Assembly (NCBI GenBank): GCA_934102215.1
Contig: CAKOSH010000006.1
Span: 44,191 to 108,190, forward strand
Source of the DNA: an uncultured Bacilli bacterium
Lineage (GTDB): Bacteria > Bacillota_I > Bacilli_A > RF39 > UBA660
DNA length: 64,000 nucleotides
Direction of reading: 5' to 3'
How positions within the stretch are numbered: position 1 is the first letter of the stretch; every line of letters begins with the position of its first letter. The notes under the pieces are model-generated. The model was given only the letters and a program-made list of their open reading frames with translations. It was not told the origin of the DNA and searched no databases. Positions 7,000 to 16,372 of the stretch are shown piece by piece. A program made the position numbers and the translations under genes.

Positions 7000-7987
7000 T
7001 CTTTCTCTTTTCGTTTATAACTTTTCTATAATAAGGCATAAAACTTATACTATCTTTTAAATAATTAGGTATTTGTGCTTCTATATAATCATTCCATAAT
7101 GAAGCACTTACTAAATATGCTTTTGTATTTGATAATGTGAAATTCCATTTTATTTCTTTTATTTCATCTATTGCTAAAGCACATGTCTTTGAAATATTTA
7201 TCATTTCATCTATAAGTGGAAGTTCTATATCATTTAGTTTTTCATTTGTTTCAGGATGTATTTTATAAACATTATATTTTTCATCTATAAAGTCATATAT
7301 AGTTTTTTTACTTTTTAAATCTATCTTACTACTTAATGTTTTATCTTTTAAATACATATTTATTTCAGCATATAATATATCAATTGTATTCTTTCTATGT
7401 ACTGTTACTATGCTTATAGTTGTTAAATTATTTTTATTTAGTTTTTCAAGTAATTTATTAGGTTTATGTGTTGCTTCCATATAATATAATTTATTCTTAT
7501 TTAGTTTTTCTAATATGAAAGCAGGACTTCTATAGTCTTTTAAATTAAATTTAATAGTTCTTTTTTCATCAGGTAATTCACATCTACATGTTATTTCTTT
7601 TTTATTTGTTACGAAGTCTTCATATTCTTTATAACTTATATCTTTTATATTTATTATTTCTCTATTTAAATATTTATCAAATTTGATATTAAATTTAGTT
7701 TTATTATTAAGTAGATTTAATGCATGTTTATCTGTTAGGTGTTTATTTATATATTCTTTTCTAATTTTACCTACATATGTATCTCTTTTATCTTTAGAAA
7801 CATTTTCAAATCCAAATATTTTATATTCTTCATATGTAATACTATATTTTAAATAACAAATATATATATCAAGTAATATTTTTATATATGATTTATTACT
7901 TCTTTTTGTTATTTCTTTTATAGTTTTATTAAGACTTTTTAATTCTTTTTTTAAATTGTTATAAAACTTTTTAATCTCTTTTTTCAT
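6992..7987 (-). CDS. Degenerate sugar-transfer-associated ATP-grasp-like protein
   Basis: This 331-residue protein resembles the sugar-transfer-associated ATP-grasp family (PF14397 type). Matching segments are YLKYSITYEEYKIFGFENVS, DKRDTYVGKIRKEY, the FDKYLNREII region, and the C-terminal helix DEMINISKTCALAIDEIKEI before IKWNFTLSNTKAYLVSASLW. Where active members carry an E-G-N-x-x-P-G metal/ATP motif, this protein reads LVSASLWNDY, so the ligase site appears lost. It may be a capsule- or cell-wall-associated pseudo-enzyme. The 3' end overlaps that of the Y-family polymerase by 8 nt. The family call is by pattern only. Confidence 0.5.
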   Translation of the reverse strand: MKKEIKKFYNNLKKELKSLNKTIKEITKRSNKSYIKILLDIYICYLKYSITYEEYKIFGFENVSKDKRDTYVGKIRKEYINKHLTDKHALNLLNNKTKFNIKFDKYLNREIINIKDISYKEYEDFVTNKKEITCRCELPDEKRTIKFNLKDYRSPAFILEKLNKNKLYYMEATHKPNKLLEKLNKNNLTTISIVTVHRKNTIDILYAEINMYLKDKTLSSKIDLKSKKTIYDFIDEKYNVYKIHPETNEKLNDIELPLIDEMINISKTCALAIDEIKEIKWNFTLSNTKAYLVSASLWNDYIEAQIPNYLKDSISFMPYYRKVINEKRKIK

Positions 7988-8043
7988 ACTACTTCGTCCT
8001 TTATTAGCATTATTATATAGTTTTTTATATTAAATATCAATAA

Positions 8044-8841
8044 TTACTTTAATAGTTCATTTATTGTTACTATTTTATAACCTTTACTTTGTATATAGTT
8101 TATTGTAGTACTTAGTTCTTTTAAGTTCTTATTATTCTCACTTATAAAGAATATTGTTCCATTTTTGATATTATTTTTTACATTATTAAGTAAATTATCT
8201 TGTATTTCAAATACTTTATTAATACTGTTAAGTTTCTTTTTAGAACATATTTTCTTTATGTCAAAATTATCTATCTTAACGCAATATATTTCATTATGTA
8301 ATATTTTTATAAAGTTATTTAACTCTTCATTACTTTTACCTTTAAATAGAATATTACTATGATTAGTTATGTTATCTATTTCATTTGATAAGTCATTATA
8401 ATTAAATAATAGATTTAATTCTACATCTTTATTATTCGAAATATTTATCATATTTTTATAATATTTTGTATTTGTGATATTGATTACAAGTGATATATTT
8501 TTACTATAATCATTACCTTTTATGATGTATTTATCAATATTATCTTCTTTATTTAATATACATTTATTTTCTTTATATTCTATTAATTCTTCTTTAAATC
8601 CTATACCTTTCATATTAGAATAACTTTTATTTTTATCTACGCTTAATCCAGAAAGTCCTAAAACAATACCATATTCATTTATACTTCCTTCCCTGCATTC
8701 ATAATCTTTAGAAGAAGCATATTCATTTATAGATACTAAAATCGTATCATTATACTTAGATATTTCTATTACTTTATCTGTATAATAAAAACTAAATAAT
8801 ACGAAAAAAATAACTATTATATTTTTTAAATATTGTTTCAT
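8044..8841 (-). CDS. Membrane-anchored, degenerate polysaccharide-deacetylase-like protein
   Basis: This 265-residue protein has an N-terminal membrane anchor (about 6-23). The body has NodB-like secondary-structure cues: a late helix followed by YIQSKGYKIVTINELLK, the usual C-terminal end of deacetylase-type domains. The metal-binding TFDDG and HxxxH motifs are absent, so catalysis is unlikely. It lies 27 nt from the M3-like protease gene and may be cotranscribed with it. It could equally be an unrelated envelope protein. Confidence 0.4.
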   Translation of the reverse strand: MKQYLKNIIVIFFVLFSFYYTDKVIEISKYNDTILVSINEYASSKDYECREGSINEYGIVLGLSGLSVDKNKSYSNMKGIGFKEELIEYKENKCILNKEDNIDKYIIKGNDYSKNISLVINITNTKYYKNMINISNNKDVELNLLFNYNDLSNEIDNITNHSNILFKGKSNEELNNFIKILHNEIYCVKIDNFDIKKICSKKKLNSINKVFEIQDNLLNNVKNNIKNGTIFFISENNKNLKELSTTINYIQSKGYKIVTINELLK

Positions 8842-8869
8842 ATTAAAATATATAATGGTTATTAATTAT

Positions 8870-9991
8870 TTATTCATGATTTTGAAATCTTCTTTTAAGT
8901 TTTAGAGATGATTCCTCTACTTCAGGATATACAAATGTACCTGTTATGAAGTCATCATAGTCTATACCTAGTCCTTCAACTGACTCTTTTAATGTTCTTT
9001 CTTTTCTTAACGATATAAAGTTATAAAGTTCTTTCATAAATTCTTCATTACTCATATTTCTTCTTAAATGCATTAAATGTATTGTTATATATATACCTAG
9101 TCCATATATTAAATCATTTCTAAATGCACTTCTTTTATTATAATCACTATCACTCTGTAATATAATTGGATCTACTATTTCAAAATATTCTTTAGGTGTT
9201 CTATAGAGTGTTGCAAATGTATCAGACATCCTTGTTAATTTCTCATTTTTAAGTATCATTGAACCATCTTTATTTATTTTATTTCTTATTAAGTAATCAT
9301 AGAATTCCATTTCAAAGAATATTGATGGTACTTCTATTAATAAGTCTTCAAAGTTTCTTATTCTTTTTTGTTGTGAATATATAAATTTCTCTCTATCATA
9401 AGCATGACCTAATTCATGAATAAGTGAACTTAAGAAATACGTTGAATATTCATTATGTCTTAATATGATATATCCACTTTTGAGTAGTTTACTTCCTACA
9501 TGCATAGCTTTAAATTGTTCATGTGGGTTTGCTCTATAATTTATTATTATTCTGTCTTCTTCCATATATTTTTTAGCTATATTTACTATATCATTACCAT
9601 ATTCGCTCAAGAAAGATAAAAGTATATCAGTAAAATCTTTTTCACTGAATTTACGTATTAAATTATAATAAGGAAGTGTAGGATAATCTATTTCATACAT
9701 AAAATTATCTAAATTATCAAACATAGTATATAATTCTTCATAATTATCACATATTTCTTTATTAAATCCAAGCATTTCTTTATATGAATCTTGTGCAATT
9801 ACTATAGCTGACTCTTCATCTATTATTGTAGATGTTGGTTCAAAAGAAAAACCAAGAAGTGGAGTTGCAATAGAATCTAAACTATAAAAGCTAGAAAAAT
9901 CAAAAGTTAAATTAGATTTCTTTTGATGAGTTTTATAATAATCTCTTAATCTTTTTAGATCGCTTATTAACCTTTCTTGGTATGTTTTCAT
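8870..9991 (-). CDS. M3-like zinc metallopeptidase (oligoendopeptidase F superfamily, short)
   Basis: This 373-residue protein carries HELGHAYDREKF, the HExGH zinc-binding motif, about 24 residues before LLIEVPSIFFEMEF, which matches the third-ligand FxExPS...E segment of family M3. No signal peptide is visible, so it acts in the cytoplasm or at the inner membrane face. It is much shorter than the ~600-residue PepF, mainly at the N-terminus. AGGGGAG precedes the ATG. Peptide substrate is unknown. Confidence 0.7.
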   Translation of the reverse strand: MKTYQERLISDLKRLRDYYKTHQKKSNLTFDFSSFYSLDSIATPLLGFSFEPTSTIIDEESAIVIAQDSYKEMLGFNKEICDNYEELYTMFDNLDNFMYEIDYPTLPYYNLIRKFSEKDFTDILLSFLSEYGNDIVNIAKKYMEEDRIIINYRANPHEQFKAMHVGSKLLKSGYIILRHNEYSTYFLSSLIHELGHAYDREKFIYSQQKRIRNFEDLLIEVPSIFFEMEFYDYLIRNKINKDGSMILKNEKLTRMSDTFATLYRTPKEYFEIVDPIILQSDSDYNKRSAFRNDLIYGLGIYITIHLMHLRRNMSNEEFMKELYNFISLRKERTLKESVEGLGIDYDDFITGTFVYPEVEESSLKLKRRFQNHE

Positions 9992-10018
9992 TTTTTACTC
10001 CCCTGAATTGTTTTTTAT

Positions 10019-11293
10019 TTATATTCTTTCTTTATTTCCCATATATGGTCTTAAAACTTTTGGTATTGTAACAGTTCCATCTTCATTATAATTATTTTCA
10101 AGTAATGCGATTAATGCTCTTGTTGAAGCAAGTACTGTGTTATTAAGTGTATGTGGATAATAGTTTCCATTTTCACCTTTTACTCTTATTCCAAGTCTTC
10201 TTGCTTGAGCATCACCTAGTGTTGAACAACTACCTACTTCAAAATATTTTTGTTGTCTTGGACTCCATGCTTCTATATCACATGATTTAACTTTTAAATC
10301 GGCAAGATCTCCACTACAACATTCAAGTGTTCTAACAGGTATATCTAAACTTCTAAATAATTCAACTGTAAACTTCCACATTTTATTATACCAATCCATT
10401 GAATCTTCTGGACGACATAGAACTATCATTTCTTGTTTTTCAAATTGATGAACTCTATAAATACCTCTTTCTTCTATACCATGAGCACCTACTTCTTTTC
10501 TAAAACATGGACTATAAGATGTCATTGTTATTGGTAAAGTATTTTCTTTAATTAATTCACCTTTAAATTTACCTATCATTGAGTGTTCACTTGTACCTAT
10601 TAGATATAAATCTTCTCCTTCAATTTTATACATCATAGCGTCCATTTCTGCAAAAGACATAACTCCATTTACTACACTACTTCTAATCATGAATGGTGGT
10701 ATACAATAAGTAAATCCTTTATCAATCATGAAATCTCTAGCATAAGATAGCATTGCTGAACTAAGTCTAGCAGCATCTCCCATCAAATAATAGAATCCAT
10801 TACCACTTGTTCTACCTGATGCTTCTTTATCAAGTCCATTTTTAGATTCTAATATATCAGCATGATATGGTATTTCATATTCCGGTACTACTGGTTCACC
10901 AAACTTTTCTATTTCAACATTCTCTTTATCATCTTTGCCTATTGGAACAGACTCATCAATAATATTTGGAATAACCATCATTATTTTATTAATCTTTTCT
11001 TCAAGTTCTACTTCTTTTGCTTCAAGACTTTCTATTTCACTTTGCATAGATGATACTTCACTCTTTATTTTATTTGCTTCATCTATTTTCTTATCTCTCA
11101 TAAGTTCTCCAATTTTAGAACTCATTTTATTTTTATTACCTCTTAGTGTATCTGCTTTAACTCTAGCATTTCTATATTCAGTATCTAAATTATATACTTC
11201 ATCTACTAAAGGTAACTTTTCATCTTGAAATTTCTTTTTAATATTTTCTTTTACTAAATCTTTATTTTCTCTTATAAGTTTAATATCTATCAT
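10019..11293 (-). CDS. serS: Serine--tRNA ligase
   Basis: This class II aminoacyl-tRNA synthetase has 424 residues, the usual length. An N-terminal coiled-coil arm (about 30-105) precedes the catalytic domain. Motif 2 is FRKEVGAHG with RVHQFEKQEM; the motif 3 region reads LNNTVLASTRALIALLENN. It charges tRNA-Ser. No T-box is visible upstream; the 78 nt leader contains only the terminator of the preceding small genes. A GAAGGGAT ribosome binding site precedes the ATG. Confidence 0.96.
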   Translation of the reverse strand: MIDIKLIRENKDLVKENIKKKFQDEKLPLVDEVYNLDTEYRNARVKADTLRGNKNKMSSKIGELMRDKKIDEANKIKSEVSSMQSEIESLEAKEVELEEKINKIMMVIPNIIDESVPIGKDDKENVEIEKFGEPVVPEYEIPYHADILESKNGLDKEASGRTSGNGFYYLMGDAARLSSAMLSYARDFMIDKGFTYCIPPFMIRSSVVNGVMSFAEMDAMMYKIEGEDLYLIGTSEHSMIGKFKGELIKENTLPITMTSYSPCFRKEVGAHGIEERGIYRVHQFEKQEMIVLCRPEDSMDWYNKMWKFTVELFRSLDIPVRTLECCSGDLADLKVKSCDIEAWSPRQQKYFEVGSCSTLGDAQARRLGIRVKGENGNYYPHTLNNTVLASTRALIALLENNYNEDGTVTIPKVLRPYMGNKERI

Positions 11294-11335
11294 ATAAATC
11301 CCTTCTTCTTAAATAATATAATATCATTTTTATAT

Positions 11336-11368
11336 AGAAAAAAAAAGAGAAAATTTAATTTCTCTTAA
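11336..11368 (-). terminator. Intrinsic terminator of the small-peptide genes
   Basis: On the minus strand AAGAGAAA and TTTCTCTT-type arms pair across a short A/T loop and are followed by a T tract. It lies directly behind the 34-residue peptide gene and ahead of serS. Confidence 0.7.
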
Positions 11369-11371
11369 ATC

Positions 11372-11476
11372 TTACCAACTTCCGCAAGTACCGAAGATTA
11401 TTGCTAGAAGTATGAATAAAATTAATATTATGAAGAATATATTACATCCATTATTACAAGGATTTCCGCAAAACAT
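11372..11476 (-). CDS. 34-residue cysteine-containing membrane peptide
   Basis: An ATG at 11474-11476 follows AAGGAGGTG at good spacing and opens a 34-codon frame. The product begins MFCGNPCNNGCN, continues as one hydrophobic helix and ends FGTCGSW. It looks like the small Cys/Gly-headed membrane peptides found with spore-related genes. It lies 18 nt downstream of a YjcZ-like gene in the same orientation. Function is unknown. Confidence 0.7.
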   Translation of the reverse strand: MFCGNPCNNGCNIFFIILILFILLAIIFGTCGSW

Positions 11477-11494
11477 ACGATTCACCTCCTTATA

Positions 11495-11605
11495 CTAGAT
11501 AAAAGCACCTAGTATGATTACTAATAATATAAATAGAACTAAGGCAAATGCTGCTCCTGAAATACCGTTACCTTTACCGCATCCACATCCACATCCTGTA
11601 TTCAT
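11495..11605 (-). CDS. YjcZ-family-like small membrane peptide (36 residues)
   Basis: An ATG at 11603-11605 follows AAAGGAGG. The peptide starts MNTGCGCGCGKGNG and ends in a hydrophobic helix FALVLFILLVIILGAFI. A Cys/Gly-rich head followed by FALxxxLFILLxIxGAxFI is the pattern of YjcZ-type peptides, many annotated as sporulation proteins. With the spoVA genes at 27-29 kb it adds to the hints of spore-related biology. The role of the family is not established. Confidence 0.75.
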   Translation of the reverse strand: MNTGCGCGCGKGNGISGAAFALVLFILLVIILGAFI

Positions 11606-11729
11606 AAAACATTCCTCCTTTTTATCTTTACACTCTTATAGTATGTTATTCTCTATTTTTTGTGTATGATAATTACTTGTATTTTACTTGTAATTTTGCT
11701 ATTATATTAAGAGTTAGGAGGTTAAGTAA

Positions 11730-12716
11730 ATGAAAAAAATATTTTTATTACTTTTAAGTTTATTCTTACTTGCTGGATGTAAAGATGTAAAACTTACAAA
11801 TGGAGAAAATGCTTTAGTAACTTTTAAGGAAGGTGGAATCAGTAGTGATGAATTATATCAAGAACTAAAAGAAACATATGGTGCTGAAAAATTAATGAAT
11901 CTTATTGATATGCATTTACTTGAAAAACTATATGAAACTGATAATGATGAAAAGGCTTATATTAATCAAACAGTTAAAACTACAAAGAAAACTGCTGAAA
12001 ATATGAATGCTAATTTTGATTTATATTTAAGTTATTATTATGGTATAGCTAATGAAAGTGCATTTAGAGATTATCTTTCTCTTACTTATAAAAGAAATTT
12101 ATGGGTAGAAGATTATGCTAAAGAAACTGTAAGTAAAAAACAAATAAATGAATATTATGAAAATGAAACTTATGGTGATATTGAAGCAAGTCAAATATTA
12201 ATAACAGTTGATACTAAGAAAGATGCAACTGATGATGAAAAGAAAGAAGCAGAACAAAAAGCATATGATAAAGCAAAAGATATTATTTCTAAATTAAAAG
12301 ATGGAGAAGATTTCGCTAAACTTGCTAAAGAATATTCTAAAGATGAAAATTCTAGTTCTAATGGTGGAAGCTTAGGAAAAGTAAATACTGATAGTGTTCC
12401 AAGTGAAGTATTTAGTGCTCTTTTAAATCTAAAAGATGGTAGTTACTCTACTTCACCAGTTAAATCAAGTAATGGATATCATATTTTATATAGAAAATCT
12501 CAAGATAAAAAACCAGAATTAAATGATGAACTTACTGAAAAGATTAAAACTACTATTGGTAGTGAAATTGCTAAAGAATCAGGATTCTCTGTTAAAGCAC
12601 TTAAAGCATTAAGAGAAAAAAATGAAATGAAAATATTAGATACTGACTTAAATAAAGATTTTGAAACACTAGTAAATAGACAAACACAAAGTGCTTCAAA
12701 TTCTAGTAGTAATTAG
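11730..12716 (+). CDS. prsA: PrsA-like peptidyl-prolyl isomerase lipoprotein
   Basis: This 328-residue extracytoplasmic foldase starts with a lipoprotein signal ending LLAGC (lipobox, Cys at about 17). An N-terminal SurA/PrsA-like helical region follows, then a parvulin domain (about 150-245: EASQILI, AKDIISKLKDGEDFAKLAKEYS, NGGSLG, GYHILY). A serine/asparagine-rich tail ends the protein. It would assist folding of exported proteins at the outer membrane face. TTAGGAGG precedes the ATG, and a strong terminator follows. Confidence 0.9.
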   Translation: MKKIFLLLLSLFLLAGCKDVKLTNGENALVTFKEGGISSDELYQELKETYGAEKLMNLIDMHLLEKLYETDNDEKAYINQTVKTTKKTAENMNANFDLYLSYYYGIANESAFRDYLSLTYKRNLWVEDYAKETVSKKQINEYYENETYGDIEASQILITVDTKKDATDDEKKEAEQKAYDKAKDIISKLKDGEDFAKLAKEYSKDENSSSNGGSLGKVNTDSVPSEVFSALLNLKDGSYSTSPVKSSNGYHILYRKSQDKKPELNDELTEKIKTTIGSEIAKESGFSVKALKALREKNEMKILDTDLNKDFETLVNRQTQSASNSSSN

Positions 12717-12722
12717 TAAAGT

Positions 12723-12757
12723 AAACATTGAATTTTAAAGTTCAATGTTTTTTTATA
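12723..12757 (+). terminator. Intrinsic terminator after prsA
   Basis: AACATTGAA and TTCAATGTT arms enclose a loop and are followed by seven T. Confidence 0.85.
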
Positions 12758-12792
12758 TACATTTTGTGATAAAATTATTAAGGTGAAGATAT

Positions 12793-14238
12793 ATGAAAAA
12801 GAAAATCATTTATATAATTATATCTATTGTTACGATTATTATATTATTTTTTGGAGTTAGATATTTATTTATAACTAGGATTGATATTGATGATATTAAA
12901 ATAGAAATCAATAGTAAATATGACTTTAATAGTTTAAAAGGTAAAATAAGAAATAAAGATATTGATTTATCTAATGATTCTAATATTGATTATAGTAAAC
13001 TTGGTGAATATGAGGTAACACTTGAAAGTCATGAGAAGTATGCGATAAATACTAAAAAGAAGATTAAAGTATATGTTGTTGATGATGAAAAACCTGTTAT
13101 AACTTTAAAAGATAATGATATGGTAATTGATTATAAAGAAAAATACATAGAGCCTGGATATACTGCAAATGATAATTATGATGGGGATATTACTGATAAA
13201 GTTATTATAGAAAACAATATTGATAATACAAAACTTGGTGATTATGAAGTAACATATAAAGTGAAAGATAGTAGTGATAATGAAACTATTATTAAAAGAA
13301 AAGTTAGTGTTAGAGATAAGACTAAACCTGTTATTAAACTTAATAGAAATGTAAATAGTTATGTAATACTTAATAAAGATATTAATTTAAAAGATTTTAC
13401 TGCAAGTGATAACTATGATGGGGATATTACTGATAAAGTTACTACTATTGGAAGTGTTAATACTAAAAAAGTTGGTCTTTATAAAGTGACATATAAAGTA
13501 AGTGATAGTAGTAATAATGAAACTGTTCTTGAAACAACTATTAATGTTCAAAAGAAAAATACTAAAGGAATACCTGTTATGATGTATCATTGGTTCTATG
13601 ATGATACTAAAGGTGAAGATATAACAAAGAAACCTAATAATCATAATTATATTTCTAAAACTAATTTTGAAAAGCAAATTAAATATCTAGTTGATAATAA
13701 TTACTATTTTGTAACCTGGGATGAGTTAAATGATTATATTGATAAAAAGATAGATTTACCTGAAAAAAGTATTATTCTTACTGATGATGATGGTGTTAAA
13801 TCATTTTATGAAATAGCATACCCTATTACTCTTAAATATAATGTACCTATTACTTCATTTGTTATTACTAATAAAGTAGTATGGAAAGATTATTTAAATA
13901 AAGATTACTTAGATATGCAATCTCATACTGATAGTTTACATGTAAGAAGTTGTACTAAAGGTAAATGGGATGGTAAAGCTATGTGTGAATCATATAAAAA
14001 TATATATAATGATTTAATGACAACCAAAGATAAACTTAAAGATAACCCTACTATATTTGCTTATCCATTTGGTCATTATAGTGATGACTTTATAAAAGCA
14101 CTTAAAGATTCAGGATTTAAAATGGCATTCACTATTAATTCAGGTAGAGTTAAGAAAGGTGCTAATAAATACAAATTACCACGTGTAAGAGTAAGCAGAG
14201 GTACAACATTAAGTCAGTTTGTGAGCAGTATAAAATAA
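12793..14238 (+). CDS. Membrane-anchored polysaccharide deacetylase with Ig-like (DUF5011) repeats
   Basis: This 481-residue protein has an N-terminal membrane anchor (about 5-28). Two clear Ig-like repeats of DUF5011 type follow (about 95-175 and 176-250), each with DNYDGDITDKV and a YKVxDSSxNET strand; a weaker repeat lies before them. The C-terminal NodB-type domain (about 255-481) has a modified first motif LTDDDGV (usually TFDDG), the metal motif SHTDSLH and the AYPFGHY motif. It probably deacetylates a cell-surface polysaccharide or peptidoglycan. AAGGTGA precedes the ATG. Confidence 0.87.
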   Translation: MKKKIIYIIISIVTIIILFFGVRYLFITRIDIDDIKIEINSKYDFNSLKGKIRNKDIDLSNDSNIDYSKLGEYEVTLESHEKYAINTKKKIKVYVVDDEKPVITLKDNDMVIDYKEKYIEPGYTANDNYDGDITDKVIIENNIDNTKLGDYEVTYKVKDSSDNETIIKRKVSVRDKTKPVIKLNRNVNSYVILNKDINLKDFTASDNYDGDITDKVTTIGSVNTKKVGLYKVTYKVSDSSNNETVLETTINVQKKNTKGIPVMMYHWFYDDTKGEDITKKPNNHNYISKTNFEKQIKYLVDNNYYFVTWDELNDYIDKKIDLPEKSIILTDDDGVKSFYEIAYPITLKYNVPITSFVITNKVVWKDYLNKDYLDMQSHTDSLHVRSCTKGKWDGKAMCESYKNIYNDLMTTKDKLKDNPTIFAYPFGHYSDDFIKALKDSGFKMAFTINSGRVKKGANKYKLPRVRVSRGTTLSQFVSSIK

Positions 14239-14265
14239 GGAATTACATTATGTAGTTCCTTTTAT
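14239..14265. terminator. Bidirectional hairpin between convergent genes
   Basis: AAGGAATTACA pairs with TGTAGTTCCTT (one G-T pair) across a TTA loop. T-rich sequence follows on the plus strand. It sits between the deacetylase and recX stop codons. Confidence 0.65.
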
Positions 14266-14275
14266 ATTTAATTAT

Positions 14276-15025
14276 CTAATTATCATATTCTTTTAATTTA
14301 GAATTAATTTCTTCATAACTATAACCTTTTCTCATTAATGAAGATATTATTTTATTTCTATCATTTTTAAATTTCTTTATAGTTTTTTCTATGTCTTTAT
14401 AAATAGCATTAGAATTATATTCAATATTCATAAGACTATTATCTATCATATATTTATCGTATCCCATGTTATATAAATCTAATTTTAACTTATTAATAAA
14501 CATTGTATAACTCTTATTTTTCATAAGAGATTTCTTTTTATTTATAATTTTATTTAGTTTTTCTTGCCATACACTATAATCAAAAGTATTTAAATAATTA
14601 TCTATATCATTTTCATTAAGATCAAAATCTAATAATGCTTTCTTTATTTTAAATGGTCCATCTAGTGTAAGATTAACTTTATCATTAATAAATGCTTCTA
14701 TATATTTTTTGTCATTAAGAAGATTCAATTTATCTAGTTTATCTAATGCATAATTGATATGTTTTTCATTAAATTCTTTCTTATGTAAGTAATCTATTAT
14801 TTCTTTTCTATTTCTCATTTTTATTTCTATATAGCTTACTGATGTTTCAAATGCATCTTCATACTTATTTTCTTCAATGATTTTATCTATTAGATCTAAA
14901 TCTACTTCTTTTTTAATTAATAAATCATATTTAAGTATTACATCTTCATATAGTGTTAAATCTGTATTATCAAATATTATTTTATATTTATTCTTACCTA
15001 CTTTTTTGAATTTATTTATTTTCAT
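14276..15025 (-). CDS. recX: Regulatory protein RecX
   Basis: RecX binds RecA filaments and modulates recombination. The protein has about 249 residues from an ATG at 15023-15025 behind GAGGGG; a longer in-frame reading adds 14 unlikely residues. The RecX three-helix repeats are visible: ISYIEIKMRNRKEIIDYLHKKEF with LNDKKYIEAFINDK, then a second unit (GPFKIKKALLDFDLNENDI) and a third near the C-terminus (RNKIISSLMRKGYSYEEI). The length fits Bacilli RecX. Confidence 0.85.
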   Translation of the reverse strand: MKINKFKKVGKNKYKIIFDNTDLTLYEDVILKYDLLIKKEVDLDLIDKIIEENKYEDAFETSVSYIEIKMRNRKEIIDYLHKKEFNEKHINYALDKLDKLNLLNDKKYIEAFINDKVNLTLDGPFKIKKALLDFDLNENDIDNYLNTFDYSVWQEKLNKIINKKKSLMKNKSYTMFINKLKLDLYNMGYDKYMIDNSLMNIEYNSNAIYKDIEKTIKKFKNDRNKIISSLMRKGYSYEEINSKLKEYDN

Positions 15026-15055
15026 GATATGTTTCCCCTCAAAAGTATTATACCA

Positions 15056-15083
15056 AAAGAAAAACACTTTTTTAAGTGTTTCT
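15056..15083 (-). terminator. Terminator of the CofE-like gene
   Basis: On the minus strand AAACACTT and AAGTGTTT arms with an A-rich loop are followed by TTCTTTT. It lies right behind the stop codon and upstream of recX. Confidence 0.7.
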
Positions 15084-16276
15084 TAGTCATTACTATAATT
15101 TGTAAAGTATCTTTGAATTAATACTACTGGTGTTCCTTTGTCTCCACTTCCACTTGTTAAATCGCAAAGGCTTCCTAGTAAATCAGTGTAGCGTCTTGGT
15201 GTTGTACCTTGAGATGCCATAGTTCCTTTTAATTCTTTATCTTTTTCTCTTATTGCTTCTTTCATTGCGTTATTTAGTTCTTCACCTTGTAAATCTTTAA
15301 ATCTATTTTCACTAAAATATTTTAGTTTTATTTCATTAGGACTTCCTTCTAGTCCTTTAGTATAAGCAGGACTAACTACAGGATCAGCAAGTTCCCATAT
15401 CTTGCCTACTGGATCTTTAAATGCTCCATCTCCATATACCATAACTTCAATATTCTTACCAGTTCTTTCTTTCATAAGTTCTTGAACTCTTAATACAAGT
15501 TTATCACCTGTTCTTGGAAATAATTTAACTCTTTCTTCAGTTGAACGATTACTACCTAAAAGTCCATATGGTGAATATCCACTTCCATCAACACTTTCAT
15601 TTAATATTTCACTTAACATAATTACATGAGCATTACTATCCTTATCAAGAATTCTCTTTTTAGTTTCAAATCTAGTATGAATATCACTTACGATTACATC
15701 TTTAGTATAGTTAAGAATATCCTCTGGATTATTTGAGAATACCATTTCAAATTCACAGCCTTCTTTAAGTACTAAATCTCTATATACTTCATACATGTTA
15801 ACACCAGTAAACATATGTTTAAATCTAATGAATTTATCCTTATATTCTTCTTCAGTAATTAAATCTTTTGATGGATTAATATTATATTTTACTAAATCTT
15901 CCTTATATAAAATATCATTACCTACTTCATCACTTGGATAACTTGATAATAATGTTATCTTTTTAGTACTTTTCGCTATTGATGATAAAAGAACTGCAAA
16001 TCTATTGCGACTTAATATTGGAAATACTACTCCTATATGTTCACTATTATTAAGTTTATTTTTAATGTCTTTTGATATTTGGTCTAGTGTTGCGAAGTTT
16101 CCTTCACTTATTCCAACTACTGCTTCAGTAATAGCGATGACATCTCTATCTTCAAATTCAAAGTTTTCAGTTTCACTTGCTTTAATAACTGAATCTACAA
16201 CTAATGATGCAAGGTCACATCCTTCTTTTATGATAGGTGTTCTAATACCTCTTACTATTGTTCCTACATTTCTCAT
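15083..16276 (-). CDS. Coenzyme F420:L-glutamate ligase-like (CofE-like) protein
   Basis: This 397-residue protein has CofE-like features: the N-terminal GIRTPIIKEGCDLASLV, DRDVIAITEAVVGISEGN, and a central VMVYGDGAFKDPVGKIWELADPVVSP segment resembling the metal/GTP-binding part of the F420-0 ligase fold. It is longer than archaeal CofE (~250). No F420 biosynthesis gene is nearby and such bacteria are not known to make F420, so a related amide-forming reaction on another substrate is more likely. AGGAGAG precedes the ATG. Confidence 0.65.
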   Translation of the reverse strand: MRNVGTIVRGIRTPIIKEGCDLASLVVDSVIKASETENFEFEDRDVIAITEAVVGISEGNFATLDQISKDIKNKLNNSEHIGVVFPILSRNRFAVLLSSIAKSTKKITLLSSYPSDEVGNDILYKEDLVKYNINPSKDLITEEEYKDKFIRFKHMFTGVNMYEVYRDLVLKEGCEFEMVFSNNPEDILNYTKDVIVSDIHTRFETKKRILDKDSNAHVIMLSEILNESVDGSGYSPYGLLGSNRSTEERVKLFPRTGDKLVLRVQELMKERTGKNIEVMVYGDGAFKDPVGKIWELADPVVSPAYTKGLEGSPNEIKLKYFSENRFKDLQGEELNNAMKEAIREKDKELKGTMASQGTTPRRYTDLLGSLCDLTSGSGDKGTPVVLIQRYFTNYSND

Positions 16277-16346
16277 AAATCACTCTCCTATTATAGTTTA
16301 GCATTTCATAGATAAAATTTAAACATAATTAAACATTTTGTTTACA

Positions 16347-16372
16347 AAAAAAATAGTGATAAACACTATTTC
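16347..16372 (-). terminator. Terminator of the Q/N-rich membrane protein gene
   Basis: On the minus strand AAATAGTG and CACTATTT arms with a TTTAT loop are followed by a long T tract. Confidence 0.75.
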
